Source: Stomorhina lunata (taxonomy: Eukaryota; Arthropoda; Insecta; Diptera; Rhiniidae). Taken from it: a stretch of 64,000 nucleotides of DNA. The notes beneath the pieces were generated by a model. It was not told the DNA's origin. It was given only the letters and a program-made list of their open reading frames with translations, and did no database searches. The translations under genes and the position numbers were made by a program. Shown one piece after another: positions 11,800-24,229 of this stretch; position 1 is the stretch's first letter; every line of letters begins with the position of its first letter. The stretch is from assembly GCA_933228675.1 (NCBI GenBank), contig OW121743.1:79727995-79791994 (forward strand), read 5' to 3'.

Positions 11800-14250
11800 A
11801 TTTCGATAGAAACATTTTTATTGATAAAAAAATTTTCGATCAAACATTTTTGATTAAAAAAAATTTTCTATAAAAACTTTTTTTTTGAAAATTATTCTAT
11901 AGGAATTTTTTGATCGAAAAATATTATAGAGAAATTTTGGATCAAAAAATAGATCTCTAGAATATTTTTTATTTAAAAATTTCTAAAGAATATTTTTCGA
12001 TCAAAAATTTCTCTAGAATATTTTTTCGATAAAAAATTGTCCGATCAAAAATTAAATTAATAAAAAATTTTTATAGATTTTTTTTATCAAAAATTTTTAT
12101 AGAATATTTTTTGATCAAAAATTTCTATAAAATATTTTTTTTATCAAAATTTTCCATCAAAAATTTCTAAAAATTTTTTTAGTAAAACATTTCTATAAAA
12201 TATCTTTCGATAAAAAATTTGTATCAAATCTTTTTTAATAAAAAATTTTCAAATTAATATTTTTTGATAAAAAATTTGTAAAAGTATTTTTCGATCAAAA
12301 ATTTTTATGAAATATTTTGTTGATCAATTTTTATAGAATATTTTTCGAACAAAAATTTCTATAGAATATTTTTGGATCAAAAATTTCTATAGAAAATTTC
12401 TTGATAAAAAACTTCTGTAGAATATTTCAATAGATTATTTTTTTTTATCAAACTTTTCTATAGAAATTTCTATAAAATATTTTTCGATAAAAAATTTGTA
12501 TAAAATACTTTTCAATCAAAAATTTTTAGAGAATATTTTTCGATAAAAAATTTGTATAAAATATTTTTCAATCAAAAATTTTTATAGAATACTTTTCGAT
12601 CAAAAATTTCTATAGAATATTTTTCGATCAAAAATTTCTAGAGAATATTTTTTGACCAAAAATTTATAGAGAATATTTTTTGATCAAAAATTTTTATTGA
12701 ATAAAATTTCTATGGAATATTTTTCGATTAAAAATTTTCTATAGAATATTTTTTGATCAAAAATTTTTATAGAATATTTTTTGATAAAAAATGTTCTATA
12801 GAATAATTTGCGAAAGAAATTTTCCGTACAATATTTTTCGATCAAAAATTTCTATAGTATTTTTTTGGTCAAAATTTGATATAAATTTTAATCAAAAATT
12901 TTCTTTTTTTATAAAAAATTTTCTTTTTTTATAAAAAATTTTCTTTTTTTATAAAAAATTTTCTTTTTTTATAAAAAATTTCTATAGTATATTTTTCTAC
13001 AAAAAATTTCTATGGAATATTTTCTTCTGAAAAATTTGTGTAGTATATTTTTCTACAAAAAATTTTTATAGAATATTTTTCTCTAAAAAATTTTTTAGTT
13101 AAAAATTTCTATAAAATAGTTTTCGTTCAAAAATTTCTAAAGAATATTCTTCGATCAAAAATTCTATAGAATATTTTTCGATAAAAAATTTCTATAGAAT
13201 ATTTTTTGATCAAAAATTTCTTAGAATATTTTTCGGTAGAATATTTTTCTATATATAATTTCTATAGAATTTGTTTCTATTAAAAATTCATATACAATTT
13301 TTTTATAATATTTTTCTATAAAAAATTTCTATCGAATTTTTTTTTCTTTAACAAATTTCTATTAAAAAATCTCGGTGATTTTTTTTAAATGTCTTTAAAA
13401 ACATATTAAAATTCTATAGAAAAATTTTGTATGCAAAATGTGTAAAGAAATATTTTCGAAAAAAAAACTTGGTATAGAAAATTTTTCTTAAAAAAATGTC
13501 TATAAAAGAAAATGGAAAAAAAAAAATTTCTATGGAAAAATTTTTGATCAAAAATATCTATAGAATAATTTTCTATAGAAAATATTTTTATAAAAAATTT
13601 CTTTAGAAAAGATTTTTTATAAAAATAAAATAGCAAAATTGTTTGTAACTTTTAACTTCTTCCGAAAATAGAAATTTCTATCGAAAATTTTCGATAAACA
13701 TAAATTGAAAATTTTCTTTAAAAAATTTCTATAGAAAATTTTCTATAAAAAATTTCTATGGAAAATTTTTTATAAAAAATTTCTACAAAAAATTTTCCTT
13801 CAAAAATTTCTAATAAAAATTTTCCTTCAAAAATTTTCTTTCAAAAATTTCTTTCGAAACTTTTCTTTCAAAAATTTTTATCAAAACTTTTTTTTTAAAT
13901 TTCTATCGAAAATTTTCCTTCAAAAATTCTGTGAAAATTTTCGTTCAAAAATTTCTATCGAAACTTTTCTTTCAAAAATATCTATCGAAAATTTTCTATA
14001 AAAAATTTCTATCGAAAATTTTCAATAACAATTTTTTATCGAAAATTTTCTATAAAAAATTTCTTTAACAGAAAATTTTCTATTGAAAAATTTCTGTAAC
14101 GAAAGAAAATTCTCCCTTTTTTATTAAAAACTATTTAGTTAAAAATTTAGAGTTACTTTCTATAAGTAATTTTCACAACAAATATTTTTTATAGAAACTT
14201 TTTTAAAGAAAAATTTTAATGATGTAGACTTTTCTATAGAAAACATTTTT
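11800..14250. repeat. Degenerate A/T array around TTTCTATAGAATATTTTTCGATCAAAAA
   Basis: An irregular ~28-32-bp repeat recurs with words AAAAATTTCTATAGAATA and TTTTTCGATCAAAAA. From about 13680 the unit becomes AAAAATTTCTATCGAAAATTTTC. A perfect sub-array of a 20-bp unit (TTTTCTTTTTTTATAAAAAA) occupies about 12898-12980. ORFs here are repeat artefacts. Confidence 0.8.
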
Positions 14251-14899
14251 TATTGTTAATATTTATGCAAAACAAACCAATTTTAATTATAAAGCATAAA
14301 TCTTATTTTTATTGCAAATTAATATTTTTGATTTATTATAATTTTATTATAAACAAATGAGTCATTTAGCATAATTCAATAACGCTTGTTGCTTAAGTCT
14401 TTTGTTTTCATAAGTTAGCCTGAACGAAAATCAAGTTTAATTGTTTTGTTTTTACGACTAAATTATTCTAAATTGTTTATGAATCAGTATCATATTCATG
14501 AAATATTGTTATTTTAATGTTAAAATGAGTCATTTAATTGTATTTACAAGTACATTCAATGTCTGCAATATAATAAATTTATAGAGATTGAGTTTTTATT
14601 CATAATTCATTTGATTGGCAAAACTAGTTCGTTTTTATTGTTTTATTATGTGTAATTAAAATTTATAATTACTTATTTTATTGTTTAGCTTAAAGTTTGC
14701 AAGCAATTAAATTATTAATTATACTATGAATTATTATTCGTTTAGAACAAGATCTCAATAGACATCCCCAAGTCATCTTATTTACAATGAATTCTTAAAT
14801 TTATAATAAAAGGCTAAAAAGTAGATATGTTTAGATAAATCACATTAATTTATTTTATATTTATTATTTTTCTACCTATAGCGATGAAGGGTATAAAAA
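14251..14899. other. AT-rich intron sequence
   Basis: No gene was recognised. An element-terminus signature (ACCTATAGCGATGAAGGGTATA) lies at about 14873-14896, just before the mariner relic. Confidence 0.35.
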
Positions 14900-15310
14900 C
14901 ATTTTTAAATATTTGACACCTGCTCATTTCAAAAAATTTTGAACCAGTTTTTCAATAAATTCGATTCTCACATCAATGCAGAGCCATATTTTTATCTTCT
15001 AGAGCTTCAGTTGTGGTTAGTTCCGAACACCAGGTCTTCCAAGTGGCCACAGAGAAAGAATTCCAGCGCCGTTAAATCACAAGAACGAGGCGGCCAATTG
15101 ACGTAGCCAGATCGATAAGCGACTGGGTAATTTCTTAGGCAATAACATAATTGTTTGGCCGGTTAAGTAGAAGAGCAACATCTTTATATTATGGAGCATT
15201 TGTTGTAAGCTTGTGTAACTTTGAAATTTGGCACAAAAATTTGTTTTGGTCCACGGATGATCCCTATACATTTTTTACAAAATTAGTGGCCTAATCGCCG
15301 CAGTCAATAT
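14900..15310 (-). pseudogene. Mariner-type transposase C-terminal relic
   Basis: Translating the minus strand with tolerance for frameshifts gives YVNWPPRSCDLTALEFF followed by CGHLEDLVFGTN, the conserved WPPxSCDLTPLDFFLWG region preceding the last catalytic Asp of mariner/Tc1 transposases. The Asp position reads Glu here (TALE) and Trp is replaced by Cys. Upstream pieces (GIIRGPKQIF, VTQAYNKCS) are out of frame or lack catalytic residues. It is a dead fragment; I cannot see its TIRs. Confidence 0.6.
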
Positions 15311-15513
15311 CGGTTGAAATGTAAGATATTTCCGAAATATTTATGTAGCATACTTTTAGGATAATCTAAATAATATATATATAAGGTAAGGTAACATACA
15401 TATAAGGTTCTCGACATTGTAACTTATGTGTCAAAATTTCCCTGAGAATTTCATTAAAACAAAATGTTTTGACAAACAAACGGATATGTTTAGATGTAAA
15501 ATATGTGGCGTGG

Positions 15514-16186
15514 CGCTAAAAGGGCCAATGTCAGTTTTCGGATGTTTTGAGTTAGTCATTGCATTAGGTTCCTCTTTTTGCTCCTTTTTATTTTGTTCCA
15601 ACAGCCAATCTTTGGTTCATCCCAGAACAGCTTCCTAAGAAATTTAAGAGCCAATGTCACTCTAAAATTGTTAGTGCTAAAAGGGCCAATGTCGACACTG
15701 GCCCTTTTATTACATACATTTTTTTTGTATTTTGAAATAAAATCTAAACGCTCAGATATCAACAATTTATTTCACATTTTTTTTTAACAATTTTATACCA
15801 TATCTTATTAGATATATATGTTATAAGTTATTATATATGTATATATATCCTCTAAATTTAATAATATTTGTAGTAACATAACAAACAGTTGCTAAATAAT
15901 ATTGCTTTTTTTTGTCAATATTTTCTAGTAAAAGGGCCAATGTCACAGAAAAAAATATAAAATGTAAAAATTAGTTAGTGCTAAAAGGTCCAATGTCATA
16001 TTTTTTTCTTAATTTGGATTTTTTTTTTCTAAAAATTGATTTTACCATGTCCTATATTAGATCATAATACATATCTAACCCGAATTTTATGAGCGAAACT
16101 TGAAAATTAGCTGAGGTGTAAGGAAAACAAAATCTTATAAAAAGTTCATTTCTAATGTTCTTAAAACTAGTTGGCCCTTTTAGCAC
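15514..16186. mobile_element. Small element with repeated AAAAGGGCCAATGTC motifs
   Basis: CGCTAAAAGGGCCAATGTCA at 15514-15533 is matched in inverse by TTGGCCCTTTTAGCAC at 16171-16186. Inside are direct copies at 15674-15693, 15927-15945 and 15978-15997, plus a partial one at 15645-15660. At 15679-15708 a perfect 10-bp hairpin forms (AAAAGGGCCA with TGGCCCTTTT). No protein is encoded. The family is unrecognised. Confidence 0.5.
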
Positions 16187-17849
16187 CAAGGAACAGAAAT
16201 TTAATTAAACTTTTTTGCAAAATAAATTATTTTCTAAATTCCTAAGGTATGTTACACAATATTTGCTTTAAAGTCTGAGTTTTCCATCGATATCGAATTC
16301 GCCGATTTGGCCCAAGATTATTATTTCGTGTACCTTTTGTGTACCTTCCAATGGGCTGACTTACCGGAATTAAGATTTTGGATCTAGACAGCCACAAGTT
16401 TATTTTTATTTTAATGATATTAAGCATTTAATGGTTAACGATGTACCAAATGTGGTTGGAACTGGCTCATATTTGACCATACCTCCCATACACGACACAT
16501 TCTCAAAAGTATTTTAAATACCAAGAAAATCACAAAAAAAAGCCGATAAATCGAACGATAATTGAATTTGTTTGCAAATTTAATAAATATCAATCGATAA
16601 CCTAAATTTGATAACTAACGGTTCATCCTGGCTCATTTAAAAGATCCTTAATCGGAAATGAAAAAGTACTTAATAAAAGTACTTAAATCTTGAAATTTTG
16701 TAGAGAAAATAGAACTCTAATAATATTGTTGAAAATTAGTAAAATTTCAGAAAATGCGAAGCTAATGAGGGTTTTCAAGTTTGTGTCTTAAGTCTTTTGT
16801 TTTAACATAGTGAAAATTTATAATAAAATGTAATAGAATATTTGAAACAAATAAATTAAAAGTAATAAAACAATTATAAAATAAATTAAAATTTTATAAT
16901 TTACAATATTTGTTATTGTTTTATAAAATGACTTACAAATAAACTTAAGAAAATTCAACAAAAACGCATTTATTTTATTAAGAAAAAGTCAATTTTCTTA
17001 TGATTGAGTTAAAAGGTAAGTGAATATTATAATTGTTTTATAATGATGTCAAGTGTGGGTTGATTGTTTTCATAGCGCAATGTTTAATAAAGAGAAATTA
17101 AATACATAATTTCAATGTCATTTGTAATTTATAATACAAATTGTTTTAAAATGTTGCCATTATTTTGCCATTAATTAAAAATATATTTATCTTATTTATT
17201 TAATAATAGATCTGAGTAAATGGAAGCTGTTATAACAGCAAGAGTTTAGGTGTTGAAAGAATGTTAAATATAGGTATCAAACAAACAATTTATTTAATTT
17301 TAAATTCTAGTGGCATTTAATTAATTTGTTTGAATATTCTAATAAATTATTTGTTTTCTAATAAATTTTCTTTTTTTTTTGTATTCATTAACAAATTACC
17401 CTGTTTTTCTTGTTTTCTGATTTTCTTGTAATTCCATTTAATGTTATTTAATACTACTTTACTATAGTCTTCAACATTTGAATACTATTTGTTAATTTAA
17501 CATTTAAATGTCATCTTTATTTTCTCGGTTAATAGCAAGATTTTGTAATTTTAACATTAAATTTGTTGGAAATTTGTGTTAAATCTTCAAACTTGATTTA
17601 AATTTTTTAGCCAAACTTCATTGAACTTGTTTGGTTTTTCTGATGAAATAATCAAATGTTTTAAAGTTTAAATTGCGGCATATTAACCTAAACCTGTCAC
17701 TTTGAATTAAATTGTAATTGCATTAAGTTTGATCATAAATTAAGGTATAAGAGCTCTACAAGATAAGCAAGTGATTCAAGGAACGATATGAGACACTCAA
17801 AGAAAATTAAGGCAAAGTGATGTTTTAAGAAAAAATGAAAAAAATGAAT
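16187..17849. other. AT-rich intron sequence
   Basis: No gene, RNA or organised repeat was recognised. Short ORFs here have no coding character. Confidence 0.4.
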
Positions 17850-20255
17850 TTTATATAAGATTTCTATATAAAATTTCTAAAAATAAATTATATCGAAAAT
17901 TTTCTAAATTATGTACAACGAAATTATTTAAAAAAAAGTTTTTCTATTGAATATTTTGTAAAAAAATTATTTTTTATGGACAACTTGCAAAGAACATTTT
18001 TTATGGAACACTTTTTAAAGAAACATTTTTGGTATGGAAAATTTTTTAGAGAAACATTTTTTAAAGAAATAATTTGTATGGACACTTTGTAAGAAAAAAT
18101 TTTTAATAAAAAAATATTATATGGTATTTTCTAATAAAAAATTTGTTTATGAAAATTTATCATAAAAAATTTTCATAAGTTAAATTTTGTAGCAAAAAAA
18201 AATTCTAAACAAAAAAATTAATATGACAAAATTAAAAGTAAAGTTTTTATATAAAAAAGTCTTTTACATTTTTTCTGAAGTAAAATTTTCACATCGAAAG
18301 ATTTTATACAGACACATTTTCTTTAGAAATATAAAAAAAATTTCTATAGAAAAAAATTACAAGTCGAAAATTTTTTATAGAAAAATCTCGAAAAAACTTA
18401 CATAAAAAGTATTGCATGCAAAGAAATTTTTTCAACAGAAACATTTTCTCTAGAAGAAAAAAATTTTTCATTGAAAAATTTTTCATTGAAAAATTTTCTA
18501 TTAGAATAAATTTTGTATGAATCTAAAAATTTTACTTCATAAATAAAAAAAAATTTGAAAGAAAAATTATCTATTAAAATTTTTTTTTTTAAATGTATGA
18601 ATCAAAAAATATTTTATAGAAAAAAAATTTATGTCGACCAGTTTATAATCAAAAAATTTTAAAAAGTCTTTTTTTTTTATAAAAAAATATGAATCCAAAA
18701 GTTTTATTTTATAAATTAATATTTTTTGAACAAAAAATTTTGTATTGAAAACTTTTTTTAAAAAATGTATGGATCGAAAAATATTTTATAAAAAATTCAA
18801 AAATGACAAACATTTTATAGAAAAAATTTTATATCAAAAAATGTTTGGATTCTAAATTTTTTTTATATAAAATTAAAAAAAAGGTATAAATTGAAAAATT
18901 TCTAATACAAAAAATTTTAAAAAATGTATGTATCGAAAAATATTTTATAGAAAAAAATTTTAGATTGAAAAATTCTTAATAAAAAATTTTTGGATAAAAG
19001 AATTTTATCCAAAAACTTGTATCGAATAATTTTCTATAGAAAAATTGTTTGTATCGAAAAATTTTCTTTACAAAATTATTTGAAAAGAAAAATGTTTTAC
19101 GGAATAAAACTTTGCTAAAAAAATAACAAAATTGTAGGGATGTAAATATTATTAAAAAATAAAAATTATACGCACTTGATCCCAATCTATTACATTAATT
19201 TATTAATTTAATAGACTATTTATTGATAAAAGTCGATAATCTGAGCTTTTTCGTTTAATTTACAAGCATAATTCGTAATGATTGTGTCTGTAAAATAGGT
19301 AATAATTCAAGGTTTTCGATCTGTCTAAAAGTAGGGATACTCCTCCTGAAGAAGGTGACATAACCAACCATCGAAACGCTTCAATGCTGTCCCCAAAAAC
19401 AATTTTTGGCTTTTATCAATAAATTGTCTATAATATTAAAAAAGTAATAGACTGGGATCAGGTGCGAATAATTTTTCTTTTTGAATACAGTTTTCTATAC
19501 AAAATATTTTTTAAACGAAAAATTATTCATAATAATATTTTTCGAACAAAAAATTTTTATACAAAAATCGTTAAAAACAATACTTTTCTAAAGGAACAAT
19601 TTTAGAATCTAAAGATTTTTCATATAAATAATTTTTAGATCAGAAAATGTCTACAAGAAAAATTTTAAAGTCGAGAAATTTTTTTTAAGAAAATTTTTTT
19701 ATTGTAAAATTTTTATATTTAATAGTTCTCTATAAGAAAATTTTTGCACTAAAATTTTTTATAGAAAATGTTTATAGTATTTTTTAGAACGAAACATTTT
19801 TTATACAAAAACTTTTGGAATCTAAAAATTTTCTATAAAAAATAATTTTTGAACGAGAATTTTTTCTTAAAAAAAAAAAAAATTAAAGAAAAAATTTTTT
19901 AGAAAAAATTTAAGAATAATAATTTTCTTAAAAAAAAATTTTTGAATAAAAATATTTTTATAGAAATAATTTTTAGATCAAAAAAATAGTATAGGAAAAA
20001 ATTTAAGATTGAGAAATTTTTGAAAGAAAAAATAATTATTGCAAAACATTTTGTATTTAATAGTTTTATATAGGAAAATTTTTGCTATAAGTTTTTTAAT
20101 GATAATAATGTTTTTTTTTAACGAAAAAATTTTTCATACAAAAACTTTCGATCTAAAAATTTTCTATAAAAAACATTTTTGAAACGAGAAATTTTTCTAA
20201 AAAAAAAAAATTTTCGATGGAAAAATTTTTTAATCTAAAGATTTTTTATAGAAAT
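17850..20255. repeat. Degenerate A/T array related to GAAAAATTTTCTATAGAAA
   Basis: Irregular units of about 28-32 bp have words AAAAATTTTTTATAGAAAA, GTATCGAAAAATTTT and TTTGAACGAGAAATTTTT. It looks like an older state of the 29-bp array at 39540-41460. It is interrupted by MITE copy 19171-19466. Confidence 0.7.
19171..19466 (-). mobile_element. MITE copy (family M1), inverted orientation
   Basis: Termini are CGCACTTGATCCCAATCTAT at the left and its near-inverse ATAGACTGGGATCAGGTGCG at the right. Internal landmarks match the other copies in reverse complement: GGATACTCCTCCTGAAG, AACCAACCATCGAAACGC, TTGGCTTTTATCAATAAA. There is no coding capacity. Confidence 0.75.
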
Positions 20256-20260
20256 AATTT

Positions 20261-20755
20261 TTGAAAAATTAGGTTTAATCAGGCTTGAGTTCATTTAACT
20301 TTCAAATTATTAATTTTTGAAAATTTGAAAAGTAATTGTGGAGAAAAACTGAAAAAATTATTTTTGAACGCGGCTCAGTGGATTGCAATTTCTGTCCCGC
20401 CACAGGACGTCATCAGCACTTAGCGCCCTCGACCACAGTCGAGTCTACATGCCAACGGCAAGTGAAAAGATCGAGCAAAACAAGTAATAGGAGAATACAC
20501 AATCAATTAAACGTAGTGATGTTCGATCAAACTCAATGAGTTAAATTGATGATTATCTCTGCAATTTGACAACTCGACTGTGGTCGAGGGCGCTAAGTGC
20601 TGCTGACGTCCTGTGTCGGGACAGAAATTGCAAGCCACTGAGCCGCGTTCAAAAATAATTTTTTCAGTTTTTCTCCACAATTACTTTTCAAATTTTCAAA
20701 AATTAATAATTTGAAAGTTAAATGAACTCAAGCCTGATTAAACCTAATTTTTCAA
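20261..20755. mobile_element. Foldback element with 184-base arms (possible hairpin-RNA locus)
   Basis: The left arm (20261-20444) and right arm (20572-20755) are reverse complements; in the part I compared base by base only three mismatches appear. The 127-base loop (20445-20571) is single copy. The arms contain GC-rich blocks (GCGCCCTCGACCACAGTCGA, TGTCCCG, GGACGTC) that stand out from the AT-rich surroundings. A transcript would fold into a long near-perfect duplex. It could be a foldback transposon or a palindromic duplication. Confidence 0.85.
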
Positions 20756-20854
20756 TCAATTCTAAAGTTCGAATAATTAATTCCCAAATAAAGAAATAAT
20801 TTTTAGATTGAAAATAATTAAAGGAAAAACTCAATTGAAAAGTTTTACTGTAGT

Positions 20855-21130
20855 GTATTGCACTAAGATCCCAATTTATTACAATTATTTATTATTGTAA
20901 TAAATAGTTTTTTGATAAAACCAAAAAATGTTGGTGGGGAAACCATTCCTCCAAGCGTTTTGATGGTTGGTTAGGCCATCTCTAGAGGAGGATTATCCGC
21001 AATTCTAGACAGAGCGAATTATAGCTTTTTTGAGGGACAGAATAAATAAGAATTATTGTGGCCGACAATTATCAACATAAAGCGAAGATTACCATCTTAA
21101 CAGGAATACATAAACATTTTTCAGTTTTAT
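20855..21130 (+). mobile_element. MITE copy (family M1), right end lost
   Basis: The left TIR TTGCACTAAGATCCCAATTT is intact, preceded by AGTTTTACTGTAGT. The body matches copy 23308 (ATGTTGGTGGGGAAACCATT, GGTTGGTTAGGCCATC, CGCAATTCTAGACAGAGCG). It runs into CATTTTTCAGTTTTATC without a right TIR. Confidence 0.8.
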
Positions 21131-23307
21131 CTTTTCTTTATTTCCCACACTTTTGTTGTTGCTTTTTTGGCGACTAAGACAAAGAAAAAGTGTTTAAAGA
21201 AAATTCTTTTATTGTAAAATTTTATATTGAGTAGTTTTCTATGGAATTGAAATTTTGCATTGAAATTTTGTATAGAAAAATTTTTATAAAGAAAAAATAT
21301 CGATATTGAAAAATTGTTTGCCACTTTTAAACTTCAGAGTAAACTTTACGATTTCCTCTTTATTTAAGACTACGCATTTTTGTAAATATTAAATAAAATA
21401 AAGACAAGCCCCTAATAATTGTTAATTTAAGTTGAGATCATTCTGTTTAATAAACCAAAAATAGACAATCTTCAAAAAGTACATATTTAAAAAAACAACT
21501 GCCTTTAAGAAATTTTATTTGAATCACCAAAATGGGGAAATAATTATTTTAAAATTTAAAAATTTAAATTTAATTTCCTAAAGAGACAACCCCAACAAAT
21601 GACCGCTTGTTGGCATGTTATTACTTTTAAAAAAATATTTATTAAAATTTAAAAAAGCTAAAAATTATGCGTTTCTTAAAAAAACTATTAAATTGCAAAC
21701 ATCCGCAAAACTTGCATGATAATTTTTAATGTTTTCATATTTTTTTTACAAAAAATCAAAACAAAAATTTGTTTTATAAACAAGCTCTAAAATTACGCAA
21801 CGTTTTGTAAATTGTATTTACATATTAATAAATTTATATAAAAAACCAAAACTAAACAACTTTTTTTTTGCTACAAAATTTTCTACCGTAAGCAAAATCA
21901 ATGTCAACAACTTGGGAAATCAATACAAACAAAAAACCATAACTAGTGTAAATCATTTTTTTAATAAGAAATACTGATAAAGCTGATTAAGTGCTGAAGG
22001 AGGCAAATTTTTAATGATTTATGAATTAAGTCTATACAAGTAGTTCATTGCTGATTACCGTTAGCTTTTAAAGGTGATTGATCGTCAAGAAGATTAGCGG
22101 ATTTATTAAAATATTTCCAGATGTCAGTAGAATTTGAAAAAATAAAAATATTAATTTTTATTTGATTTTGAGAATCTAATAAAATTATTTCTTTAAATAA
22201 AGCGCAAGTTAGCGCAAACATGTGTTAATAGATTTTGTTTTAAATAAAATTGTACAATTTTGGTTTTTTGTTTCGGGAAGAAAAAAGCTGGTATCATTTT
22301 TAAAATAAAGAAAATATTTTTTGACAATTTTAAGAGGTGATAAAGGAATATTTCCGACTTTTTCCTTTATAGAATTAAAATTCAAAATTGCACAAATATA
22401 TTTTAAATCACATTCATTATTAAGTTTTTGCGCAAACTTGCCCCGTTTTAAACAAAATATTTTTGTGCAAAATTTATAAATAGAATTTTTTAACTTTATA
22501 ATTTGTTGAAAATTAAAACCATCCCGCCTTTTTTCGTTATAAAATTTAAATCCAAAATTAGAAAAACATATTTAAAATAAAATCCATTAACTATTATTTG
22601 CGCAAACTTGCTCCTGATCAAACAAGATATTTTTTATAGTCATATTTCACTTTATAGCCTAACTAAATTTAAAAAACACATACATAGAACGGAATTAAAC
22701 AAAATAATCCAATCCTTTTAATCCAGTAAAAAGGAAAACAATATTTGGAATGATATAAGGAAGATAATCCAGTAATTAATATTTGCGCAAATTTGCGCCA
22801 ATTCGAACGAAACTTTTTTTTTTTGTAATATATGGATTTTTGCTTTGTAGTCAAGCAGAATATCTAAGTCAGAAAAATCGCTAAAGTTTTCAAACAAATA
22901 AGATTCCAGAGTTAGTCTCCTACTGAACGGCACTCCCATTCCTTGAGGTACCTGCTTTGGACCCCAGTTTTTTACTTATTTTTCTTCTCTAAATATAAGC
23001 CGGAATTCTCAACATAATTTGATGAAATTCCGCACACGTCTACTAGTTGACCCAAAAAGCAATTAAGTGCAATTTGAATTACTTAAATTATGCGTAGCAA
23101 TTTAAGTGAATTTTTTTTCAGAAAATTTTGTTCTACGATCGATAAATGTCGGTGAATTTTTTTCGCTCATTGTTAAGAAGAGACTTTCACTTTTCACGTA
23201 GTTATGGTGAGAGCACCGACCAAAACCGAACCGACTTAGTTTTTGTCCAAAGGAAAATAAAAAAGGGTTTTTCAAAAATTTTGAGACATCAAACATTTAA
23301 TAAAAAA
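21131..23307. other. AT-rich intron sequence
   Basis: No gene was recognised. GCGCAAACTTGC or similar words recur (near 22206, 22431, 22600 and 22785) about every 180 bp with the surrounding AACAAAATATTTTT. This suggests a very diverged tandem unit between about 22200 and 22830. Confidence 0.4.
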
Positions 23308-23640
23308 GTGTATTGCACTAAGATCCCAATTTATTACAATTATTTATTATTGTAATAAATAGTTTTTTGATAAAACCAAAAAATGTTGGTGGGGGAACCA
23401 TTCCTCGACGTATTTCGATGGTTGGTTAGGCCATCTTCCTCAGGAGGATTATCCCTAATTCTAGACAGAGCGAAAACCACACATTATATCTTATTTGAGG
23501 GACAGAATAAATACGAATTATTGTGTCCAACAAATATCAACATGAAGCGAAGATTATCATCTGAATAGAAACATACAATAATAAATAATTGTAATAAATT
23601 GGGATCTTAGTGCAATAGACTACAGTAAAACTTTTTAATA
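23308..23640 (+). mobile_element. Complete MITE copy (family M1) with ~40-bp TIRs
   Basis: TTGCACTAAGATCCCAATTT begins the left TIR (from about 23314) and AAATTGGGATCTTAGTGCAA ends the right one (to about 23622). The match continues inward through TATTACAATTATTTATTATTG. TA on both sides fits a TA target duplication of Tc1/mariner-type elements. Outside the right TIR, GACTACAGTAAAACTTTT matches the inverse of the flank of copy 20855, so the true end may lie about 17 bases further out. There is no coding capacity. Confidence 0.85.
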
Positions 23641-24229
23641 AAAACGAAAACAATGAATTTTGTAGAACTTTTTTGATTTGCTGATATCTCCTAAACTATA
23701 TACGAGATTATGTTATTTTCTTCTGCAGACTAAATCCAAAGTTCTATGTCTAAAATAAATCGACATCAAGATTAAGGCTGTGAAACTATACTCGATGCAT
23801 TAGATACTGACTAAATTCTATGCGAACGTTTTTTATATAAATAGAGCCCCATTTATCTGAACGGGACACATACAAATGTATACACAGGGAAATATGCCTA
23901 TCAATCATTTAAGAAATTGCATACATACTCATGTGGTCTATAGTTGCCTGATATGTCTTCCGGTGCAAACTTTAGATGGATACTTTAGATGGAACTGCCG
24001 AGATATCCCTTTGAGATATCAGCTACAATACAGGGTTAGCGCTGAATTTTATAAGGCTAAATCCAGATGTGAAATATGTGCACTTTTATAACAGTCATTC
24101 CAGTTAAACCGTTAATAAACCATTGTTCCCATTAGAGAACTACAATCAAAAATTACTTGTATATACCAAAGTTTTAATTTTAAAAAATTTTAATTTTAAA
24201 AAATATAACCATATATGTTTTAAATTCCA
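23641..24229. other. Intron sequence without recognised features
   Basis: Slightly less AT-rich than its surroundings. The 71-codon frame here has no recognisable similarity. Confidence 0.35.
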
